64,000 nt of DNA, from positions 7,501 through 71,500 of the forward strand of contig ML986668.1 in NCBI GenBank assembly GCA_010094045.1. The letters run 5' to 3'. The DNA comes from Lojkania enalia. Lineage: Eukaryota > Ascomycota > Dothideomycetes > Pleosporales. Positions within the stretch are counted from its first letter, which is position 1. Every line of letters starts with the position of its first letter. A model generated the notes under the pieces. That model saw nothing but the letters and a program-made list of their open reading frames with translations. It made no database searches and was not told the origin of the DNA. The translations under genes were made by a program, and so were the position numbers. Of this stretch, positions 36,376 through 49,117 are shown piece by piece.

Positions 36376-39090
36376 TATATTATACTATATATTATCCTAA
36401 ATTATTATAATAATACTATTTTATATATAATATTATACTATAATAATAACTTAACTATAACTATCTAGACTAATTTTAACCCTAGTTTATAATCTCTTCT
36501 ACTATATTTATAATTCCCGTTTACTAGTACTTTTTATCTAGAAGATATATTCCTATAAATTTATAATCTATATCTATCTATATATTATTTTTATTTCTAT
36601 TATATATATTTACTATCTTAGCTCTTACTTCTTAATAAGAATATCCTCTTTTATATATCCTACTTATCTACTAACTAACCTACAGCTATAACTTTTCTAT
36701 CTACTATCTCTACTTTTCTAGACCTAGCTCTATAATAAATATATAATTATAATATAAAAGTAAATATCTAGTATAATATAATACCTTTACTACTAGATAT
36801 ACTCTAGGTAAAAATAGTAGACCTAAAATAGAAATACTATTATCCTAATTATATATATTATAATCCTCCTATCTATATTTTTTAGAAAGTTTTCTACTTT
36901 TATATATTAACTACTAGTATACTTCCTCTTAAGCTATATAATACATAATTAAAATATAGTAAGCTACTAACTCTAGTAAGAATTAACTAGATAAAATATC
37001 TTCTATAGTACTATAATACTTATACTCTATATAATTCTATATAAAATATAACTTACTCTTTATATTACTAAAACTAGTTAAAAGAATACTAATAGGTTAT
37101 ACCTATAACTAAGCTAAAAGATTACTATTTACTAAATCCCTCTAGGTATATGATATATATTATAAGGCTATTAATATAGTAAAACTTTTAACCCTCTCTA
37201 AAATATTTAGCTATAATTTAATAGGTAACTTTTTAAGATGCGATAGGTCCCTATCTATTAGAGTAGAATAGAATACTAAAATAAAATAAAAATAGAAGAT
37301 ATTTCCCTTCTATTATAGTTGGGAAAATTATAAAGAGACTCTAAAGGTTATATAAAGTAATAATATTAAGAAAACCCGTTCTATTTAAAACTAAATAAAT
37401 ACTACTCGTATTTATTAATCTCTTTTAGATATAATAGGCTATACTATATAGTTTATAGTATCTATATAACTTATATCTACTTATATACCTTATATCTATA
37501 GGGACCCCTAGTATCCGCTCTACTCTTTTACTTCTCTCTAATGCTTACTCGCTCTTACTTATAAAGTATTTCTAGAATATTTCTTCCTCTATACTTATTA
37601 AGCAATCTATACCTAACGCTCTATTAAGTATACTAGAGAATGCGGACTAATCTATATACTCTATATTATATACTAAAGGAATTATAATATATATTAAGAC
37701 TAGATTATACCGCTATACTACAGTACTTATCTAATATAACTCTCCCTCTTAGCTACTCTCCCTATAGCTAATTTCTCTCTTATATAGCCTCCTAAGAATT
37801 TTAGGAACTTTATTATAATATAGCCTCCTAAGGCTTTTTTTCTCTTATATATTCTCTCGAGAATTTTACTAAAGTTATTAGTCTCTTAAAACTTTCTTCC
37901 TTATTAATAACCTAATATACTCTCCTTTAAGGAAACTTATATAATCTTCTAAGCCTTTTTAAGAGAATTATATAGTCTCCTAAGAATTTTACGGAAATCT
38001 ATAGTAGAATTATAATATAGTCTTCTAAGAAAACTCTTATATAATATTAACATACCTATTCTTTATTTATACTCTTTTTATAATACTATACTATAGTATA
38101 AAAATAATTTAACTATAGCTATATCTACCTATTCTAGTCTATAATCTCTTCTACTACATCTATAACTCCTATCTACTAATTATATTTACCTTATAGGTAT
38201 ATTCTTTTAAATCTATAATAGCTTCTAAACTATCTATTATTCTTACTAGATATATCTACTATTATCTTACTAAACTCTATACTAAAATATATACTATTAC
38301 TATAAATATTCTATATCTACTAACTAACCTATAGTATTAACTTTTATATCTACTATCTCTACCTCTCTATATTTAACTATATTATAAATACTAAACTCTA
38401 CTATTTATATTAATAATATAAATAACTATATATCTTTACTATTAGATATAGCTAATATAAAGGTACTACAGCTCCCTTATTCTATAAATATACTATATAG
38501 TTCTTCTATTTATACTTTTTAGAAGGGGTCCTACTCTTATATATAAAATAATATTATACCTTCTTTAGAGTAACCTTATATATAACTAAAATATAGTTCT
38601 CTACTAATTCTACCTAGAGTTAATACTATATAAATACTATAACTATTATCCTATATCTATTATATATATAGTTCTATATAAACTATAGCTCTATTTTAGT
38701 CCTATTAAATAAAGTTAAGAGAATACTAATAAGTTACCTATATAACTAAACTGAAAGATTACTATCTATATATTTTTTCTAAATATATAGCTCCGCTAAT
38801 AACTTGCTAAATATAACTATAGTTAATAAACTATAAAAATACTATATAATAAAAAGGAAGAGATATTTCCCTTCTTTTATAGTAGGGAAAATTATACCGA
38901 GACGCTAACGGTTATATAAAGCGATAAAATATACGAGGAATAAAGTCTTTCTAAAGTATTTATCCTATCTAGAATTTAAAGGGCTATACTATATAATCTA
39001 TATATCTATAACTTATATCTACTTATATAGCTCTATATTTATAAAGTTCTAGAGTATCTACCTAGTTCTCTTACTTACCTTTAGTACTTA

Positions 39091-40941
39091 ACGTGTTTAT
39101 AAGCGAGCGGCCACTATAAGCGAGCGGCTACCCCTACTAACTTTTCACGCCTTTACAACGATCTATTTTAATAACGTAATAAGATAATTATAATATTTAA
39201 GCTGCGCTAGATTAAGGAGTATCTATAGTATCTTTCTTATAGGTTCTTAAGTTATAGCTAGTTTTCCTACAGCAGCTGTAGCGTGCTAAAGCCTGCCGAC
39301 TTATATCTAATCACGCCTTACCTTAACATATTTTCTCCTCTAGCTACTACTTAACATCTTTTTAAGTAATAATATCCTCTGCCTCTACCTTTATTAAGGT
39401 ACCTTTCTACTAGATCCTCTTCTTTTTACGCTTTCTACGCGTTGTAGCGGCTTTATTTACTTTCTTAAGCCTCGCGATTTAATTATATATAAGTATACTT
39501 TCGTATACTATTACTTCAGCGTCTTTTTTAAGCTAGTTAAGCGCTGTAATAATAGAAGCAGGTAATAAGCTTTTATACCTCTAAATCCTATCGCGAATTA
39601 ATATTAATTAAGCGTCTAGCTCGCGCGTGTTACTTAGTATTTTAGCTTTCTAGAGGGTAACCTCTAGTATAGGCGGTATTAGTATACGAAGCTTAATATT
39701 AAGCTTTAATATTACCGCCTTTAGATTATATAGAACTAGGCTAGCGCCTTAAAAGCTTGCGTAGATATTCTCTTTTATAATTAACTGCTTATAAGCTGCG
39801 TAGAAGGTAGGTAAGAACTCTAGCTTTATAATATAGTTGATGTAGTCGCGTATTAAGCTTTTAATCTAGCGCCTGTACGCGCGCTTTAATAGTAAGAAGT
39901 AGCTAATATTAAGCAGCTGTAGAAGATGCGATAAATATAGTGGTATATAGAGAGTATAGATATTGTTCTCCTTATAAAGCTATTGGAATTTAAGCGAGTT
40001 ATAGCTCTTATAGCTATTAAGAATAAGCAGCTGGCGCGCGCCCACCCTATATTCTGCTATATACTTAATAAAGTACTTTAACTACTCTACTCTAAGCTTA
40101 TTAGTAGTCTAGCTGTTATTACTAACCGCGAAAGCCTAGTTATATAGTATATTATCCTCCTTATATTATATAGAGAGGTGGTACTAGCTAGTAAAGATGA
40201 TAAAGGGTAGGATTACCCACCTAGTAGCGTTAACTGTATAGATTGTAGTAACCTACTTATAATTACCTAGCTGAATAGCCTTTAGTCTACCTTATCTCTC
40301 TAAGTTAGTAACAACTAGCTAAGCTAATATCTTGCCTATTATAAAGCCTGTCTTATTAAAGTTGAAGGTATCCTTATTATAGATACTATAGGTAGCCTTC
40401 GTACGCGCTATAAGGTTGAACTAAGCCCTAATAGTTTCTAGATCCTTATATAGAACTCTCTATCGATTATACGGCCGATTAAAACGCGTAATAAAGCTAT
40501 CTATTCGCTTAATAAAGTTGTGCGGTTACAGCTTACTAATCTAGCTAGTATTATACTTAGTAAGTAGCTTATTTACTATATCTTATATAGTATCTAGTAT
40601 AGGCGGAAATCCTCGCGAATCTAGGTTAAGTATATATCTAGTTATTACCTCCTCTTCTAGCTAAATAAGCTTCTTTAAGTTAGACTGGTAATTATATCGC
40701 GTAGTAATTCTAGCGCGTTATTATCGTAGAGTTATTTAGGAGTAGGTATAGATTAAAGCAGCGCGTTTTACGCTACTTATTTAGTATTAATTTATAGCTA
40801 AGATAGTAAGGGAGATATCTACTTTATTATAGGGTAATTGAGAAGTAGTTAGTTAAGCTATTATAGTCAGAAGGTAACGCGTCGCGAAAAGTTGGTAGGG
40901 GTAGCTACTCGCTTATAGTAGCCGCTCGCTTATAAACACGT
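39091..40941 (-). mobile_element. Pogo/Fot1-like DNA transposon, second family (1851 bp), lightly RIPed
   Basis: TIRs ACGTGTTTATAAGCGAGCGG... (about 57 bp, with an internal direct repeat TATAAGCGAGCGGC) are flanked by TA at 39089-39090 and 40942-40943. CG dinucleotides are common (GGCGCGCGCC near 40033), and CA and TG persist more than elsewhere, so it is probably the youngest large insertion here. It differs from the copies at 28961, 31292 and 43089 in TIR and protein. Confidence 0.93.
39290..40720 (-). pseudogene. Pogo-like transposase of second family, nearly readable
   Basis: The minus strand encodes GFPPIL in the HTH region near 40598-40625. It then reads DTFNFNKTGFIIGKILA (40335-40372; family FNFDETGFMMG, so the first Asp has become Asn), WVILPFIIFT and AFAVSNN. 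LLILNSYKSYNS follows near 40005-40033 (family DGHxSH, second Asp lost). PLYLSHLLQLLNISYF is near 39896-39945 (third acidic site region changed). A conserved C-terminal LIRDYINYI and KLNIKLR... stretch comes after that. Remaining stops are TAA/TAG. The enzyme cuts and pastes at TA; this copy is inactive. Confidence 0.88.
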
Positions 40942-41076
40942 TATCTACTCTACTTAACTAATATCTCTAAGAGCTGCTGCTCTCTCTATATTTATATAGT
41001 AAGCTATACTTATTACTATATAGAGTATACTATTAGATATATATTAATCTATATCCTCTATATTATATACTAAAGG

Positions 41077-42597
41077 AATTATAATAGTATACTAAGTCTC
41101 GATTATTATACTACTACTTACTCCTTTTATTTACCTAATATAACTCTCTTAACTACTCTTCTATAGCTAATCTCTCTTATATAGTTTCTTAAGCCTTTTT
41201 TTTCTCTTATATAGTTTCCTAAGAATTTCTTATCTATTATTATAATATAGTCTTATAAGCTATATAATATATTAATAAAATAATACTTTAAAATATACTC
41301 TTATAATAACTTTTTATCTAATATAGTCTTCTAAAAACTCTTATATAATTATTATAATATATTATATCTAAATTATCTAATACTACCCTCTAGAAGATTT
41401 AACTACTAACTATAACTCTACTAACCGAATTCTCTTTTTCTATAACTTTCTAATAAGTTTAAATACCTCCCTATTATAAGATAATTTAGAAGAATCTCTT
41501 CCTTTACTATATACTCTAACCCCACCCTATACTACTATAGAAAAAGTAGATATATATACCTCTAAATTCTATAAACTCTTCTATATTCTAGTAAAATATT
41601 TAAATCTCTTATTATTCGTACTCTATTTATATAGTATATTCTTAATAAATATACTACTAGTCTCTCTATATCTACTATACTAAACTAACTTATAAGACTA
41701 TCTATTACTAATACTAAAATTTAATAATATACCTTCTATCTATATTTACTATAAGAAGTAAAATAATATCTAATATATACTACTCCTATACTTTCTCTCT
41801 ACCTAAACTAATCTATTTAACTATATTTTTACCTTAGATAATAAACTCTTAAATAATCTATAAAAACTACTCTTATCTAAATTATTATTACTCTAATATT
41901 TAACTATATAATTGTAATAATATTCTATTTAAATAGTTTTCTTTTTAGATATAAATGTAATTAAATATAATACTTAAACTAAAATAGTTAAAAATATTAA
42001 ACTAACTAGAAAATCCTTCTAGAAAATAATTATATTTTATATATATTAACTATACTATATATATAAACTTTAAGTATTATCTCTAATAAGTAATATTATA
42101 TAAATCTCTAATAAATATATCCTATATATATAGCTTACTATAAAGAAAAATACTCTATATACTACTTACTTACTATAGACAACTATTAACTAATATATTA
42201 AAATATAATAAAGTATAATAGTACTAAATCTATTAGTACTAATCTTTTTTAGGTTATAATAGACTAGATAGTATAACCTATAACTTCTATATAACTTACT
42301 TCTAGATACTTACTACCTGCTTAGATAAACCCTAAGCTTAGAGGCTTCTAATATATTAAACTTAATTAGATATATAGTATTTTACTCCCTTTCTATTATT
42401 TAGCTATATTTAGTTTTCTATTCCTCCTAGTTATTTAGCTATACTTAGTCTTACCTTTCTTCTAATCCTCCTAACTTACTTAGTATCTATATACTCTCCA
42501 GGCCCTCTATACTTATATAATAAGCTATATTTATTACTATATAGAGTATACTATTAGATATATACTAATCTATATCCTCTATATTATATATTAAAGG
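41077..42597 (-). repeat. Array unit U17 (unique core, 1521 bp)
   Basis: Minisatellite about 41130-41350. The core, about 41360-42235, matches no other unit in the window and has no type A landmark. A palindrome-like site is near 42260-42280. The head block has a TTATTTAGCTATATTTAG variant. I see no recognisable protein in the core. Confidence 0.75.
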
Positions 42598-43088
42598 AAT
42601 TATAATAGTATATTAAGTCTAGATTACTATACTACTACCCTTCTTATAGCTTCTACTAATATACTACTATTCACTCTCTTCCTTATATAACCTAATTTAC
42701 TCTCCTAAGAATTTTTTTTTAAGGGAATTATATAATCTCCTAAAGTATTCTAGCCTTAATAATAATATCTTCTCTTATATAGTCTCCTAAAAACTTCTTC
42801 CTATAATTATTATAGTAAAATACTATATCTAATACTATAAAATATTATATCTAATACTAATTTACTTTATATAAAACTTATAATCTTCTATATCCTCTAA
42901 TTAAAAATAACTAACTAATTATAATCTTATATTTATTTTTTCTTAATAGTCTACTAAAAATACCTTTTATAATATAATAACCTTAATACTAAAACAACTT
43001 CTAGGTCTATTATAAAATTTATAACTAGTACTATAAACTTCTCTATATACTAAATAATATACTACTACTAGTATAATATATTAATATA

Positions 43089-44954
43089 ATATATTCTACT
43101 ATTAAAGTAGCTAAACTATTAAAGCGGCTACTTTTTCTTAGTATTATAAATACTACGTACGAACTATAATAAATCTATAATACAACCTTCTATTAATTTA
43201 ATAAGAAGGTAGAATTAAGCTTGCCTTATAGGCGTATAAATTAGGCTAGTTTAAGAGCGTATAATATGCTGCTATAGCTTTTAACGTATAATATTAACAA
43301 CTCTCTACTTAACTTTATAGAATCGCGTTTCACCCTTATATATAACTAAATTACTAGAAGCTTATAGTAACTGAAGAATAAATAATCGTATAATATATTC
43401 TTAACCTTAATTTATAAGGATTTATACCCCAGCTATATAAGGTAGTAGATATAGTAGATAAACTATTAGGCGTATATAGTAGAATATCTATAAGAAAGAA
43501 TTAGTCTAAACGATTTATAGCGCGTATAAATAAGCTTAAAATAGCCTTTAATCGAGTAAAGGATTACTAAAGAATAAAATAAGAGAATCTAGAGGTTATT
43601 AATATATAGTTTAAGCTTATATAGGATATAATTACGAAATATAGTATATATAATAATAATATCTACAACTTTAATAAGATAGGCTTTTAGATAGGTATTA
43701 TTAGTATTATAAAGGTTATTATAGGTTTAAAATATTATATAAGGCTTACTTTTATATAGCTAGACGATTACGAATAAGTTATAGTTATCTAGAGTATCTA
43801 TACTACTACGTACGCGACCCTACTATTTATTATCTATAAAAGACGCGTCTATATCTCTATATAGTATAAAGAAGTAGGTATACTGTACGATTGGAAAATT
43901 TCAGTCTCTAAGAACGGCTAGATAAATAACGCGCTTAGTCTTAAGTAGTTAAAATACTTTAATAAATATATAAAGATACGTTAGGTAGAGTTATATAGGC
44001 TATTTATTTTAGACAGCTATAAAAGCTACCTTAACCAGGAATTTAAAGATTACTACCTCGTATAAAAGATCCTAATACTTTATATACCTTTTTATTTATC
44101 GTATATACTTTAGCCTCTTAATATAGTTTACTTCTTATTATTAAAGCTAAAATACTCGTAGCGTATATAAGACTTAGTATACCAATATATCTACTATATT
44201 ACTAAAGAAGGCTTTCTTCTAGCCTTTAAAGACGCGTTTTTTAATATATTTACGTATAAGAACTATCGAAAGACCTTTAAAGTAATAGAAATTATTCCTC
44301 TAAACATATAGGTTATATTAGATTATCTTAATATATAACTATATATCCTACTAGAACTACTTTTATAAGAAAACTCCTAGTAGTCTAAAACTCTTAGTAG
44401 TTTAAAACTCTAAGTAATATATATAAATTTGGGTTACAATTAATACTTATATAAAAGTCCTTTATATAATTACTAAAAGAGGTATAAGAAGAATTCTTAT
44501 AGCTTATAAAAGGTGCTAAGTTAATACTATATTAGAATACGCTTTATTAAGCTTACAACTCTAAGCTTAAAAGGTAATTAGAAGAAGTAACTAAGTGTAA
44601 AACGCGTAAAAGAAAGTATATTTAGTATAGTAGTATAGTATTATATAGTAAGGGATCTTTATATATAGCTGCTAAAGTATCTATAGGCTCTTAGCCCTTT
44701 AAGAAGACTCGTAGTACTAATACTTAAGAAAGGGCTTAACCAGCTTAACGCTACTATAGTAACTGTAGTAAGACTGGACATAATACTCGTACGTGCTAAA
44801 AGGATAGTAGGGAAAATTCTAAATTAGATAAAAGTATATTATATATAGGATCTCTTATTAGTATTAAGTAAATTAACTTTTTATATATAGTATTTATTGT
44901 ACTAAGAAAAAGTGGCCGCTTTAATAGTTTAGCCGCTTCGATAGTAGAATATGT
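43089..44954 (+). mobile_element. Pogo/Fot1-like DNA transposon, copy 3 (1866 bp)
   Basis: Same family as copies 1 and 2. TA copies are at 43087-43088 and 44955-44956. It is 17 bp longer, through a local duplication of TAGTCTAAAACTCT-like sequence near 44376-44410. Right TIR ends GATAGTAGAATATGT. Confidence 0.92.
43200..44820 (+). pseudogene. Pogo-like transposase, copy 3
   Basis: The N-terminal HTH part reads KAYN-type residues near 43250-43480. The catalytic core has IYNFNKIGFQIGIISI near 43662-43710 (family FDETGF), YKEVGILYDWKISVSKNG near 43868-43920 (family ...NW.xSxNGWT), LFILDSYKSYLNQEF near 44005-44045 and PFYLSYILQPLNIVYF near 44088-44130. A C-terminal CX2CX4HX4C knuckle (NCSKTGHNTRTC) is almost intact near 44757-44798. 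Over 600 codons with only TAA/TAG stops. Confidence 0.87.
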
Positions 44955-46016
44955 TATATTACTTACTGAAAAATACTAAAACCGTGCTTCTACTTATATA
45001 TACTAATATTATATACTAACTATTCTTAAAGCTCTCCTAATATATCTATAATATACTCTCTATTTATAATATTTATATTCTCTCTAGAAATACTATAACT
45101 AATAAATTCTAATTATTACTTTTACTCCTCTACTCTATACTATAATATAATCTTATATAACTTATAATATAAAAAACTTTCTAGTAATACTATTACCTCC
45201 CTAACAGCCGTAGCTAGATAAGATATTATATCTCTTATAATATCTACTAATATAAAATAACTTTTACTAGTCTAATCGAATTAATTTATACTATTTCTAC
45301 TATAATTTAACTACTAGTAAATCTTCTTAATAAATATACTATATACTAGTATTCCCCTTATTAGTTAAAAACCTTACTATTCTAAATATACTTCTAATTA
45401 TAGAAAGTAAACTATAGAAATCTAATATAAAGACTATTCTCTGTAATATATAGAGAATCTATCCAGCTCTATAATATATAATAAAATATATACAGCATCT
45501 CCGACTCTTTTAAAGAAATACTATAATATACTACTATATTCTATTAGTACTCCCCCTCTACGCTATTAAAAATAAACCTATACTATTCTAACTTAACTAT
45601 CTTAGTAACTATAATAAATATATAGCTTTTCTAAGATACTAATTTTATCTAAATATAAAAGGCTATATAATATAGCTTATAGTATTTTACTATATACCCT
45701 CTACGTAACTCTCTATCTAGTTAGATACTCTATTACTATATAGTCCCCCTATAGTTATCTAATACTATTAGATATAAGGTAGATATAAGAGTATTCTACT
45801 TCTATCTAGTTATTTAGCTATAAAGAGTATCTCTAGGCTTTTCTAGGCCCTCTATATATACTTAGCATCTCTAAGAGCTGCTACTCTCTCTATATTTATA
45901 TAGTATCTATAAAACTATATTCCTCTACTATATATTAGTAATATATACTTTATACTCTACTATATATAAGTATATATAGTAAATTAATTTATATACTCTA
46001 TATTATATATTAAAGA

Positions 46017-47570
46017 AATTATAATAGTATACTAAAACTAGATTACTTTAAGCCTGCTTATCTAATATAGCTTATCTAACACCCTTTATTCCTATCGTAA
46101 TATAGTTTTCTAAGACTTTTCTTTTTAAAGGTATTATATAGTCTCCTAAGAACTTTTTAAGAGAATTATACAGTCTCCCAAGAATTTTAAGAAAATTCTA
46201 ATATAATCTCCTAATAACTCTTCTTATTAATAGCTATATAGTCTCCCGAGAATTTTACGGAAATTAGTAGAATTATAAATCCTATAATATATTATACTAT
46301 AATTCTTTATTATTAGTATATATATATTATAATAACTTTCTCTCTATCTTTCTTATTATCTCCTCTATATCCTGTAATAACTTAACTATAACTATACCTA
46401 CCTATTCTAGTTTATAATCTCTCTTATAGTATTAGTTACTCTTATCTACTAGTTATTTTAACCTAGGAGATATACCCCTTTAAATCTAAAACAACTATTA
46501 ACCTATCTATAATTCTTATCTAATATACCTATATTACTATTCTTTTTTACTATTCCTAATAAATATATACTACCTTATTATATACTATCTATATTTTCTA
46601 ACTAACCTCCGGCTATATCTATATCTACTAATTCTATATATCTACTCCTAGCTATATAAAAAATATAGTATTATACTATATATTTCTATACTATATATAT
46701 TTTCGCATCTTTACTATTAGATATAACCGAGGTAGATAAACCTAAATATTATTATTCTTATCTTAATTATATATACTATAGTCCTCTTATTTATACTTTT
46801 TAAGAAGCTTCCTACTCTTTTAAATTAGCTACTAGTATACTCTTTCTAAAGAAATATAATAAATAACTAAAATACTAGTATCTACTAGTTTTATATAGAA
46901 TTAACTAGATAGAATATATCTTATTATCTTATACTTATTATATATATAATCCTATATAAACTATAACTTATTATCTATCCTGTTAAAGATAGCTAAGGGA
47001 ATACTAATAGGTTACTTTCTTAACTACTAAAGAAAACTTATATCTACTAAATCTCTCTAGTTATATAATATACTTTATAATACTACCAACTCTATAAAAG
47101 TATTAACCCTCTTTAGAACTATTATACTTAACTCTACCAGCAGCTTACTAAGAAGAAATCTATCCCCTTCTACTAGTAGTATTATTATAAAATATTAAGG
47201 TAAATAAAAGTAAAGGATATTTTCTTATAAATATACTAGTAAAATTATAAGAAGACTATAAAGGTTATATAGAGCGATAAAACTGAGAATAAAGTCTTCC
47301 TAAAGTACTAACTCTTTCTAAGTATAATAGACTATACTATATAGTCTATTATATCTACTACTCGTTACTATTTATATATACCCTAAGTCTAGAGCTTTTA
47401 GATATCTATCTAATTCCCTTACTTACCTTTAATACTTATCTACTCTACTTATATAATACCCTATAGAAGATTCCTTCCTCTAGTATATATTAGGTAAATA
47501 TACTTAACGCTCTACTAGTATATAACTATATAGTAAATTAATCTATATACTCTATATTATATATTAAAGG
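46017..47570 (-). repeat. Array unit U19 (type A, 1554 bp)
   Basis: This is the best unit for seeing the putative former gene. From about 47575 down to 46330 one minus-strand frame gives TSRALSIFT, VLYK.SR.VLKVSKGIR, YSLLYLERVSTLGRLYS, AAGRVKYNSSKEG, SLVVKKVTY, VISNSKDAKIYIV, ELVDIDIAGG and RFKGVYLLG, broken only by TAA/TAG. Minisatellite about 46085-46265 and palindrome 47331-47351. No known domain is recognised. U22 is its near-duplicate three units away. Confidence 0.85.
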
Positions 47571-49117
47571 AATTATAATAGTATACTAAGACTAGATTAT
47601 TCTTCCTTAGCTACTTTTCTATAGCTAATCTTTCTATACTACTGCACCCTTATACTACTTATATAATACTACTCTATCTCTATTATAATATAGCCTCCTA
47701 AAACTTTCTTATTAATAGTCTTCTCTTATATAGTTTCCCGAGGCTTTTCTTTTTAAGTGAATAATATAGTCTTCTAAGAATTTTTACTAAAATTATTATA
47801 ATATACTCTTTTAAGTATTTCTTATTATACTTTTACTATTATTAAAAACACTCTTTTAACTTTATAAATATACCTAATATAGTTTTCTAATAAATTCTTC
47901 CTTATATAGTATAACTCCCTTTTAGCTATAATTATATCCGCCTATTAGAACTTTTAACCTCTCCTACTATATCTATAACTCCTATCTACTAGTAATTCTT
48001 ACTATATAGATATACTTCCTAAAATCTAGAACTTAATAGTTTCTACTTACTATTCTTCTTATATAAATAATCTATTACTAAAAACGTTTATATATAATAA
48101 TAAACTACTTTAGTATATATTTTATATACCTACTAACTAACTTATAGTAATATTTCTATTTATTATTTCTACCTCTCTACACCTAACTATATAATAAACT
48201 TAGAACTATACTATATACTATAGTAACTTAAATAGCTATATATTTTTACTACTAAATATAACTACTGTAAAGGTATTTATATATCTCTATTATAATACTA
48301 GTAGTATCTATCCTTATTATATCTATTTTTAGGAATACGCCTACTCTTATATATTAGATATTAGTATACTATTCCCAACCGTACTTTATATATAACTAAA
48401 ATACTATTATCTATAAATTCTAGTTAGAGTTAGTAATAAAAATATTTTATAGTCTTTCTAGAACTTACCCTATACATAATTATAAATAAAAGATAGCTCT
48501 TCTATTATATCTTTAAATATAGTAAGCTATATACTAATAGATTACCTCTTTAACTATATAGATAAATTACTATTAATAAAGTTCCTCTAGATATATAATA
48601 TATATTATAAGGTAAATAACTCTATAAAAGTTAGTACCTCTTTTAAAACTATTAACTATATTTCCGCAGATAGCTTATTAAAGGGAAATCTCTCTAGTTC
48701 TATTCTTCTTACTATAGAATACTAAGTAAGTAAAAAATAAGAATATTTTCCTTCTTATAGGAAAAATTATATAGGAATTCTAAAGGTTATATAAAATAAT
48801 AAAAATAAAAAAAAAACTAGAGAATATCTCCTTCTAAGGACTATATATAACTAGCTTATTTAGGTACTAAAGAGCTATATTATATAACCTATAATATCTA
48901 CTACTTATCGCTATTTAGATATATTAAACCTCTATCTTCCCCTAAATATCTACTATACTTCCCTTACTTATCTTTAGTACTTACTTACTATTACTTATAT
49001 AGCCTATTTTATACCGTCCCAGCCCTCTAAATTTACTAAGTAAAATATACTATATAATCTGTAGTATATACTATTAGTTATAAACTAATTTATATTCTCT
49101 ATATTATATACTAAAGG
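47571..49117 (-). repeat. Array unit U20 (type A, 1547 bp)
   Basis: Minisatellite about 47690-47830, type A core about 47930-48800 and palindrome-like AGAGCTATATTATATAACCTA near 48868. No insertion. Confidence 0.85.

Larger units (their letters stand above)
34989..37679 (-). repeat. Array unit U15 (type A, with deleted pogo insertion)
   Basis: Removing 1136 bp plus one TA leaves 1553 bp. Minisatellite about 35040-35215, type A core about 36378-37360 and palindrome near 37436-37456. Core landmarks include GGGAAAATTATAAAGAGACT near 37321. Confidence 0.85.
37680..41076 (-). repeat. Array unit U16 (type A, with pogo insertion)
   Basis: Removing 1851 bp plus one TA leaves 1544 bp, the same as its close relative U26. 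Minisatellite about 37780-38040, core about 38080-38940 and palindrome near 38982-38998. The insertion sits in the head block between TTAGTACTTA and TCTACTCTAC. Confidence 0.88.
42598..46016 (-). repeat. Array unit U18 (unique core, with pogo copy 3)
   Basis: Removing 1866 bp plus one TA leaves 1551 bp. Core pieces at about 42815-43086 and 44957-45640 match no other unit. A palindrome-like AGGCTATATAATATAGCTTA is near 45658. The head block carries the TTATCTAATACTATTAGATA variant (about 45752) seen in U2 and U21. Confidence 0.78.

Noticed and set aside
39091..40941. Fourth copy of the 1.85-kb pogo family
   Set aside because: TIR and protein differ clearly from the copies at 28961, 31292 and 43089, so it is a separate family of the same superfamily.
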